Part shown: positions 9,612 through 14,223 of the stretch, piece after piece
Position numbering within the stretch: position 1 is the stretch's first letter
Layout of the letters: each line of letters opens with the position of its first letter
Source of the DNA: Alphaproteobacteria bacterium
GTDB taxonomy: Bacteria > Pseudomonadota > Alphaproteobacteria > Rhizobiales > Aestuariivirgaceae
Direction of reading: 5' to 3'
DNA: 16,679 bases
Assembly (NCBI GenBank): GCA_024279045.1
Contig: JAJRRZ010000258.1
Span: forward strand, 1-16,679
Notes under the pieces: model-generated
Told to the model about the DNA's origin: nothing
Seen by the model: the letters and a program-made list of their open reading frames with translations, nothing else
The model's database searches: none
Program-made: the position numbers and the translations under genes

Positions 9612-9660
9612 AAAAAACAACCGGCGCGGCCAAGCGCCACGCCCGTCAGCAGGTTTGCTG
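9612..9660 (-). promoter_or_regulatory. Structured leader of rpmH with U-run (possible attenuator)
   Basis: On the minus strand the roughly 78-nt leader contains hairpin CAGCA-AACC-TGCTG (9660-9647), then GGCGC (9638-9634) pairing with GCGCC (9627-9623) around a 6-nt loop, followed within five bases by a run of six U (9617-9612). The second hairpin plus U-run resembles a weak terminator placed about 30 nt before the start codon. Autogenous control of ribosomal protein genes by leader RNA is well known in general; its presence here is inference. Confidence 0.35.
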
Positions 9661-9665
9661 GCGGG

Positions 9666-9695
9666 CTTATACCGTCAGCCGCGCCAGAAAGTCAA
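9666..9695 (-). promoter_or_regulatory. Sigma70-type promoter for rpmH
   Basis: On the minus strand, -35 TTGACT (9695-9690) is separated by 18 bp from -10 TATAAG (9671-9666). Both hexamers match consensus in five of six positions. Transcription would start near 9659, giving a leader of about 78 nt. The -35 begins 33 nt after the ybaB stop, so rpmH can be expressed independently of dnaX-ybaB. Confidence 0.75.
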
Positions 9696-9727
9696 TGCGC
9701 CTGCCCGCCGCCACCAAGCCGCCCGCA

Positions 9728-10045
9728 TCACAACGAAAAGCCCGGCGGCAGCGGCAACCCGCCGGTGGCATCGCGCATTTTCTCCGCCACCATCTCTTCC
9801 ATGCGTTCCTTCGCCTGGTTCAGCGCCGCCACCACCAGGTCTTCCACGATTTCGCGCTCTTCCGGCTTCAGCAGGCTTTCGTCGATGTGCACCTCGCGCA
9901 CTTCACCCTTGCCGTTCATCACCACGCGCACCAGCCCGCCTCCAGCCTCCCCGGACACGCTGGCCTCGGCCAGTTCCTGCTGCATCTGCTGCATGCGTTG
10001 CTGCACCTGCTGCATCTGCTGCATCAGTTCGCCCAGATCCTTCAT
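9728..10045 (-). CDS. ybaB: YbaB/EbfC-family nucleoid-associated protein
   Basis: YbaB/EbfC proteins are small dimeric DNA-binding, nucleoid-associated proteins usually encoded after dnaX. The 105-residue protein begins MKDLGELMQQMQQVQQRMQQ, a Met/Gln-rich amphipathic helix likely to pair as a coiled coil. It continues with the GGGLVRVVMNGKGEVREVHID beta segment and EDLVVAALNQAKERMEE helix typical of the family, ending in a Pro/Gly-rich tail. Its ATG overlaps the dnaX stop (ATGA), which points to translational coupling. recR, normally the third gene of dnaX-ybaB-recR, does not follow; rpmH and its promoter lie next. Confidence 0.94.
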   Translation of the reverse strand: MKDLGELMQQMQQVQQRMQQMQQELAEASVSGEAGGGLVRVVMNGKGEVREVHIDESLLKPEEREIVEDLVVAALNQAKERMEEMVAEKMRDATGGLPLPPGFSL

Positions 10046-11850
10046 CGCTCCATGTCCCCTTCCTCGTCTTGCGGTTGTTCAGCACCCGCCGCGCTGTCCT
10101 GTTCAGGGCGCACCTGCAGGATGCGCGCTTCGGGATATTGCGTCAGCACCGCGCGCACCGCCTCGTCCTCGCGCGCCCTGGCCAGCAGCGAATCCTGTCG
10201 CTGGCGTTCCTGCTCCGCTAGGGTAGGGGCCGTCGCGTTCTCTTCCAGCATCACCACCCAGGCCATGCCGGTCAGCGCCTGCAATTTCGCCGCCAGTTCG
10301 CGCGACAGGTTGGCCGGCGCGCCATCGGCCAGCCCCACCCGCAGCTTGCCCGGCTGCATGTCCACCAGCCGCACGAAGCGGCGGATGCTCTCCGCCAGTT
10401 GCAGGTCGCGCTGTTGCCTGGCCAGCTCCACCAATTCCGCCAGGCTCTTCGGCGCTTCCCGCTCCAATGCCCGTGGCTGCCCTGTCGCGGGAGCATCGGC
10501 CCGCGCCGCCACCGCCTGTGCCACGCCCGCCCCGCCGGAAGCGCCACCGCCGCCCGCCGATGCCTGCGGCGCCGCCGGAGGCGCAGCCACCGCACCCGGC
10601 GCCGCACCCGGGGTCGTGCCCGCGCCTGCGTTCGCGTTCGTGCTTGCGCCTTCCGTCTGCTCCAGCTTGCGGATGATCTCCTCCGGCGGCGGCACCTGCG
10701 CCACATGCGCCAGCCGCACGATCACCATCTCCGCCGCCATTTCCGGCTGTGCCGCGCCTTGCACCTCGCCCAGCCCCTTCAGCAGCATCTGCCAGGCCCG
10801 CGCCAGCACCGGCACGGAGAGCTTTTGCGCCAGCGCCAGCCCACGCTCGCGCTCTTCCTCGCTCAATGCCGCATGTGCCCCGGCCTCGCCCAGTACCGCC
10901 AGCTTCGTAACCAGATGCGTGAAGGCGGCCAAGTCTGCCAGCACCTGATAGGCCGAGCCGCCTATGGCGAACAGCTCCTCCAGCCCGGCCAGCGCGGCGG
11001 CCACATCGCCTTTCATCACCTGTTCGAACAGCGCGATGATGCGGCCATGATCGGCCAGCCCCAGCATTTCGCGCACCGGCTCGTGGCGCACCACGCCGCC
11101 ACCGTGGGCAATGGCCTGATCCAGCAGCGACAGCGCATCGCGCACCGAGCCTTCCGCCACCCGCGCAATGGCGCGCAAGGCCGCATCCTCGGCCTCCACC
11201 TGTTCCAGCTCGCAAATGTGTTGCAGGTGCTGCATCAGCACATCCGCCGGCACGCGCTTCAGGTCGAAGCGCTGGCAACGCGACAGCACCGTGATGGGCA
11301 CCTTGCGGATTTCGGTGGTGGCGAAGATGAATTTCACATGCTCCGGCGGCTCTTCCAGTGTTTTCAGCAGCGCGTTGAACGCCGCCTTCGACAGCATGTG
11401 CACCTCGTCGATGATATACACCTTGTAGCGCGCCGAAACGGGCCGGTAGGGCACCTGTTCGATGATCTCGCGGATATTGTCCACCGAGGTGTGCGAAGCC
11501 GCGTCCATCTCGATGACATCCACGTGGCGCGATTCCAGAATGTCGGCGCAATGCTCGCCCATCTCCGGCATGTGCATGGTCGGCTTGTCGCTGAGCGAAT
11601 AGTTCAGCGCCCGCGCGATCAGCCGCGCGGTGGTGGTCTTGCCGATGCCGCGCACGCCGGTGAGCATGTAGCCCTGCGCAATGCGCCCGGATTCGAAGGC
11701 ATTGGCCAGCGTGCGCACCAGCGCCTCCTGACCGATCAGCTCCTCGAAGGTCTTCGGGCGGTATTTGCGCGCCAGCACGCGGTACCCGCCCGCCTGGGCA
11801 GAAGCGCTGCCGGCGGCTTCGTGCTGCGTGTTGTCAGTGGTATTGCTCAA
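10042..11850 (-). CDS. dnaX: DNA polymerase III subunit gamma/tau
   Basis: DnaX is the ATPase core of the clamp loader; the long (tau) form also tethers polymerase and helicase. The 602-residue protein has YRVLARKYRPKTFEELIGQ (23-41), Walker A GVRGIGKT (65-72), Walker B with IIDEVHML (146-153) and sensor/arginine-finger SRC (190-192). Domain III follows to about 390, then an Ala/Gly/Pro linker (about 400-450) and a tau-type C-terminal domain. The four-cysteine zinc module of E. coli DnaX is reduced to a single C101, which I recall as common in alphaproteobacteria. I chose TTG 11850 (MSNTTDNTQH): GGGAG lies about 7 nt upstream and a promoter with correct spacing lies just before. The frame stays open far upstream through the repeat region and SRP gene, but that part is not DnaX-like. 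No A-rich slippery site for gamma production was seen. Confidence 0.96.
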   Translation of the reverse strand: MSNTTDNTQHEAAGSASAQAGGYRVLARKYRPKTFEELIGQEALVRTLANAFESGRIAQGYMLTGVRGIGKTTTARLIARALNYSLSDKPTMHMPEMGEHCADILESRHVDVIEMDAASHTSVDNIREIIEQVPYRPVSARYKVYIIDEVHMLSKAAFNALLKTLEEPPEHVKFIFATTEIRKVPITVLSRCQRFDLKRVPADVLMQHLQHICELEQVEAEDAALRAIARVAEGSVRDALSLLDQAIAHGGGVVRHEPVREMLGLADHGRIIALFEQVMKGDVAAALAGLEELFAIGGSAYQVLADLAAFTHLVTKLAVLGEAGAHAALSEEERERGLALAQKLSVPVLARAWQMLLKGLGEVQGAAQPEMAAEMVIVRLAHVAQVPPPEEIIRKLEQTEGASTNANAGAGTTPGAAPGAVAAPPAAPQASAGGGGASGGAGVAQAVAARADAPATGQPRALEREAPKSLAELVELARQQRDLQLAESIRRFVRLVDMQPGKLRVGLADGAPANLSRELAAKLQALTGMAWVVMLEENATAPTLAEQERQRQDSLLARAREDEAVRAVLTQYPEARILQVRPEQDSAAGAEQPQDEEGDMER

Positions 11851-11876
11851 GGCCCGGCTCCCGATTGCTCGCCCGC

Positions 11877-11905
11877 ATAATGGCGAACGAATGTCAGGCT
11901 GGCAA
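11877..11905 (-). promoter_or_regulatory. Sigma70-type promoter for dnaX-ybaB
   Basis: On the minus strand, -35 TTGCCA (11905-11900, five of six consensus) is 17 bp from -10 CATTAT (11882-11877, four of six). A start near 11870 would give a leader of about 20 nt holding the GGGAG ribosome site ahead of the TTG start codon. This independently supports the short dnaX start. Confidence 0.6.
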
Positions 11906-11913
11906 TGCCAGCC
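11897..11913. repeat. Perfect palindrome over the dnaX -35 box
   Basis: GGCTGGCA (11897-11904), one central A, and TGCCAGCC (11906-11913) form perfect 8-base arms. The repeat covers five of the six bases of the proposed -35 and its central A is the sixth, so a protein bound here would block the promoter. It could also be a chance GC-rich palindrome. No regulator is identified. Confidence 0.45.
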
Positions 11914-11942
11914 GGGCAAATGCACCCCGGCGCAAACCAGAA

Positions 11943-11994
11943 AGCCCTCTCCCCTCACATACAATACATGGGTGGTCGGGTGGAGGAGAGGGCT
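11943..11994. repeat. Inverted repeat with 10-bp arms
   Basis: AGCCCTCTCC (11943-11952) and GGAGAGGGCT (11985-11994) are perfectly complementary around a 32-bp centre. The right arm overlaps the first unit of the 51-bp tandem repeat, so the left arm looks like an inverted fragment of that repeat. It resembles short intergenic repetitive elements seen in many genomes. Confidence 0.6.
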
Positions 11995-12145
11995 GGCGCC
12001 GTCAATCAAACATAAGAATCCCGTGATCGGCTGGGAGAGAGGGCTGGTGCCGTCAATCAAGCAGAAGAAGCCTGTGGCCGGGTGAGAGACGGAGCCGGTG
12101 CCGCCAGAAAAAGTGAATCCCGGGCGGAGGAGGGGGACGCTGCCG
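11986..12145. repeat. 51-bp imperfect tandem repeat
   Basis: Unit 1 (11986-12036) and unit 2 (12037-12087) match at 43 of 51 positions by direct comparison and share GAGAGGGCTGG and GCCGTCAATCAA. A third, degenerate unit begins at 12088, with GGTGCCG in register at exactly +51 (12097). A further trace, GCTGCCG at 12139, is 42 bp on, implying a small deletion. Because 51 is divisible by three, the minus strand reads a 17-residue periodic pattern, but no start or gene supports translation. It looks like a minisatellite. Confidence 0.75.
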
Positions 12146-12170
12146 CACCTTGGCGCATTCCCGCAAAAGC

Positions 12171-12266
12171 GGAAGGCCGGACAACGACCCGCAATGCGGC
12201 CTCGCCTGGGCTGCTTCCTTCCGGACCTGACCCGCTGGGCGGACCTTGCGTCCGCGCCGACCTTCC
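12171..12266 (-). ncRNA. ffs: Signal recognition particle RNA (bacterial small/4.5S type)
   Basis: The minus strand contains the invariant SRP core GGTCAGGTCCGGAAGGAAGC continuing AGCCC (about 12233-12208), which folds into the GGAA-tetraloop hairpin bound by Ffh. The proposed ends GGAAGGTCGG and CCGGCCTTCC pair over ten bases, giving an RNA of about 96 nt without an Alu domain. A short U-run (GCTTTT) follows the 3' end. The gene is upstream of dnaX, a standard alphaproteobacterial arrangement, and works with Ffh and FtsY in membrane protein targeting, the same process that YidC completes. Exact ends are estimated from the pairing and the promoter. Confidence 0.95.
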
Positions 12267-12272
12267 TCCCCC

Positions 12273-12301
12273 TATATCGGGGCAAAAGCCGCACCATGCA
12301 A
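12273..12301 (-). promoter_or_regulatory. Promoter for ffs
   Basis: On the minus strand, -35 TTGCAT (12301-12296) is 17 bp from -10 GATATA (12278-12273). A start 7 bases on falls exactly at the predicted 5' G of the SRP RNA (12266), so promoter and RNA end support each other. Confidence 0.7.
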
Positions 12302-12339
12302 GCCTGTGCACAGATAATCCACAGGTTCGCCCGATGTTC

Positions 12340-12367
12340 TTGATATGTGTATCCGCATCGCTAAGCT
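12340..12367 (+). promoter_or_regulatory. Candidate promoter for comM
   Basis: TTGATA (12340-12345, five of six to the -35 consensus) is 16 bp from TAAGCT (12362-12367, three of six to -10). It is oriented toward comM and lies back to back with the ffs promoter. The -10 match is weak. Confidence 0.35.
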
Positions 12368-12415
12368 GACGCGCATTCTGAGGATTCGTAACCAGCGGGG
12401 CAGGGGAGAGCCACT

Positions 12416-13963
12416 ATGGTCGCGCGCGCAACCAGCATCGCCTTCAACGGCGTCAAGGCCGCTGTGGTCGATGTGCAGGTGCTCATTTCGTCGGGCCTGC
12501 CGGCCTTCACCATTGTCGGTTTGCCGGACAAGGCCGTGGCCGAAAGCCGCGAGCGCATCCGTGCCGCGCTGCAGGCGGTGGGCCTGGCGCTGCCGGCGAA
12601 GCGCATCACGGTGAACCTCTCGCCCGCCGATTTGCCGAAGGAAGGATCGCATTACGACCTGCCCATCGCCCTGGCGCTGCTCACCGCCATGAGTGTGCTG
12701 CCGCCAGATTTCGCCGAACGCTTCATCAGCATGGGCGAGCTGTCGCTGGATGGCGGCATCGCCGGGGTAACCGGCGTGTTGCCCGCCGCCATGCGGGCGC
12801 TGGCCGAGGGGCGCGGCATCATCTGCCCCGCCGCCAATGGTGGCGAGGCCGCCTGGGCCGGCGAGGAGCTGGACATCGTCGCCGCCGCCACGCTGGTGCA
12901 GGTGGTCAACCACGCGCGCGGCCAGCAGCGCCTGCCGCGCCCGGAAAAGCGCGCCGACATGTCCGGCACGGCCAACCTGCCCGATCTGCGTGATGTGCGC
13001 GGGCAGGAGAGCGCCAAGCGCGCCCTGGAGGTGGCCGCCGCCGGTGGGCACCATCTGCTGATGAACGGCCCGCCCGGCGCCGGCAAGTCGATGCTGGCGG
13101 CGCGGTTGCCCTCCATCCTGCCGCCAATGACGGCGCGGGAAATGCTGGAGACCTCCATCATCGCCTCGCTGGCCGGCATGTTGCCCGACGGCGCAATTTC
13201 CGCCACTCGCCCGTTTCGCGCGCCGCATCATACCGCCTCGCAGGCGGCGCTGGCCGGTGGCGGGCACAGCCGCGCCCGTCCCGGGGAAATGTCGCTGGCA
13301 CACAATGGCGTGCTGTTTCTCGATGAATTGCCGGAATTCGCCCCACGCGTGCTGGAGGTGTTGCGCCAGCCGCTGGAAACCGGCGAGGTGAGCATCGCGC
13401 GGGCCAATTACCGGGTTACCTTCCCGGCCCGCTTTCAGCTTGTTGCGGCAATGAACCCCTGCAAGTGTGGCATGGCCTTTCAGCCCGGGCACAATTGCCG
13501 CCGGGGCATGCGCTGCGCGGCGGACTACATGGGGCGCATCTCCGGCCCATTGCTGGACAGGTTCGACCTGCGCATCACCGTGCCGGCGGTGGACATCCGC
13601 GACCTCTCCCTGCCTCCGGCGCGGGAGGGGTCCGCGCAGGTGGCCGAGCGCGTCGCCGCCGCGCGCGCCATGCAGCAACGCCGCTACGCCGCGCTGGGGC
13701 TGGAGCATGTGCGCACCAACGCGCAAGCCCCCGCCGCCGTGCTGGAGGATATTGCCGCCCCCACCGCCGAGGCCCGCGCCTTCCTGCTGAAGGCCGCGGA
13801 GAGCTTGCGGCTGTCGGCTCGCGGGTATCACCGCGTGTTGCGCGTGGCGCGCACGCTGGCCGATCTCGCCGGGGCCGAGGTTGTGGATCGCGCCCATGTG
13901 GCCGAGGCATTGGCCTATCGTGGCATGGCCAGCGGGCAGGCCGCCGGACAGGCCGCTGCCTGA
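12416..13963 (+). CDS. comM: YifB/ComM family Mg-chelatase-like AAA+ ATPase
   Basis: ComM-type proteins are AAA+ ATPases; the characterised family member acts as a hexameric helicase that promotes branch migration during integration of transforming DNA. The 515 residues show an N-terminal ChlI-like domain (about 20-145, with FTIVGLPDKAVAESRERIRA and DLPIALALL), an AAA+ core with Walker A GPPGAGKS (218-225) and Walker B VLFLDE (299-304), and a C-terminal chelatase-type domain from about 400. Four cysteines at 349, 351, 361 and 367 (NPCKCG...C...C) form the zinc-like cluster usual for ComM. GGGGAG 8 nt upstream supports ATG 12416. It is transcribed away from ffs. The name 'magnesium chelatase' often attached to such genes reflects homology only; this is not the pigment enzyme. 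Confidence 0.95.
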   Translation: MVARATSIAFNGVKAAVVDVQVLISSGLPAFTIVGLPDKAVAESRERIRAALQAVGLALPAKRITVNLSPADLPKEGSHYDLPIALALLTAMSVLPPDFAERFISMGELSLDGGIAGVTGVLPAAMRALAEGRGIICPAANGGEAAWAGEELDIVAAATLVQVVNHARGQQRLPRPEKRADMSGTANLPDLRDVRGQESAKRALEVAAAGGHHLLMNGPPGAGKSMLAARLPSILPPMTAREMLETSIIASLAGMLPDGAISATRPFRAPHHTASQAALAGGGHSRARPGEMSLAHNGVLFLDELPEFAPRVLEVLRQPLETGEVSIARANYRVTFPARFQLVAAMNPCKCGMAFQPGHNCRRGMRCAADYMGRISGPLLDRFDLRITVPAVDIRDLSLPPAREGSAQVAERVAAARAMQQRRYAALGLEHVRTNAQAPAAVLEDIAAPTAEARAFLLKAAESLRLSARGYHRVLRVARTLADLAGAEVVDRAHVAEALAYRGMASGQAAGQAAA

Positions 13964-14079
13964 TGCTCTCGCCCACCACGGCCATTGCTGCTGTCATGGT
14001 TGTTACGGCCCATGGCGGCCATGGTGGCCATGGCGGCTGGTGCAGCGCGCGGCTGCCGCGAACAGTGCCGTTGTCATGA
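13963..14079 (+). CDS. Possible 38-residue His/Gly-rich peptide
   Basis: An ATG overlaps the comM stop codon (TGATG) and opens a 38-codon frame: a hydrophobic N-terminus MLSPTTAIAAVMVVTA, then HGGHGGHGGW, then a short basic tail ending at TGA. The arrangement would allow translational coupling to comM, and the His-Gly repeats could bind metal. However, the frame is short, the repeat arises from a 9-bp tandem duplication, and I recognise no family. It may simply be non-coding. Confidence 0.2.
   Translation: MLSPTTAIAAVMVVTAHGGHGGHGGWCSARLPRTVPLS
14011..14037. repeat. Three tandem 9-bp units
   Basis: CATGGCGGC, CATGGTGGC and CATGGCGGC lie head to tail at 14011-14019, 14020-14028 and 14029-14037, differing by one base. 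They lie in the 260-bp spacer between comM and the exonuclease fusion gene. Apart from the short candidate frame, that spacer shows only an isolated consensus -35 (TTGACA at 14111-14116) with no good -10. Confidence 0.8.
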
Positions 14080-14223
14080 TCAGCACCACCGGGCCGGGCT
14101 GCATCGGCGCTTGACACCATCCTCCCGCAGGGCGACCCTTTGCGGCAGGCCGCTGCGCCATTTCCGCCGTGGCATTTTTCCTGCTGCACCACACGGCGTC
14201 ATCCAGCAGCCTGGAGCCGCGTC

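Larger units (their letters stand above)
11851..12170. other. Spacer between ffs and dnaX
   Basis: This 320-bp stretch carries no credible gene. It holds, from dnaX outward, the dnaX ribosome site and promoter, an 8-bp-arm palindrome over the -35, a long inverted repeat of AGCCCTCTCC, a tandem 51-bp repeat, and the small hairpin CCGC-AAAA-GCGG (12161-12172) at the 3' end of the SRP RNA. Each is listed separately where it can be supported. Confidence 0.7.

Noticed and set aside
10042..11850. Programmed frameshift site for the short gamma form of DnaX
   Set aside because: No A-rich slippery heptamer was seen in the coding strand, so gamma production cannot be supported.
10399..11880. 493-codon plus-strand frame opposite dnaX
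   Set aside because: Antisense shadow; the translation is His/Arg/Gln-rich and dnaX is unmistakable on the other strand.
11986..12145. CRISPR array
   Set aside because: The 51-bp units are contiguous with no unique spacers, are imperfect, and no cas gene is present.
11851..12297. 149-codon N-terminal extension of dnaX
   Set aside because: It would run through the SRP RNA gene and the 51-bp repeats, resembles no DnaX sequence, and a ribosome site and promoter support the start at 11850.
12272..13897. 541-codon minus-strand frame opposite comM
   Set aside because: Antisense shadow of comM; glycine/histidine-rich with no family features, and it crosses the ffs promoter.
12416..13963. Magnesium chelatase subunit of chlorophyll synthesis
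   Set aside because: Domain order and the ComM cysteine cluster fit the YifB/ComM family; no pigment-pathway genes are nearby.
14111..14139. Promoter for the exonuclease fusion gene at TTGACA
   Set aside because: The -35 is perfect, but the region 16-18 bp downstream (around GACCCT) does not resemble a -10 box.
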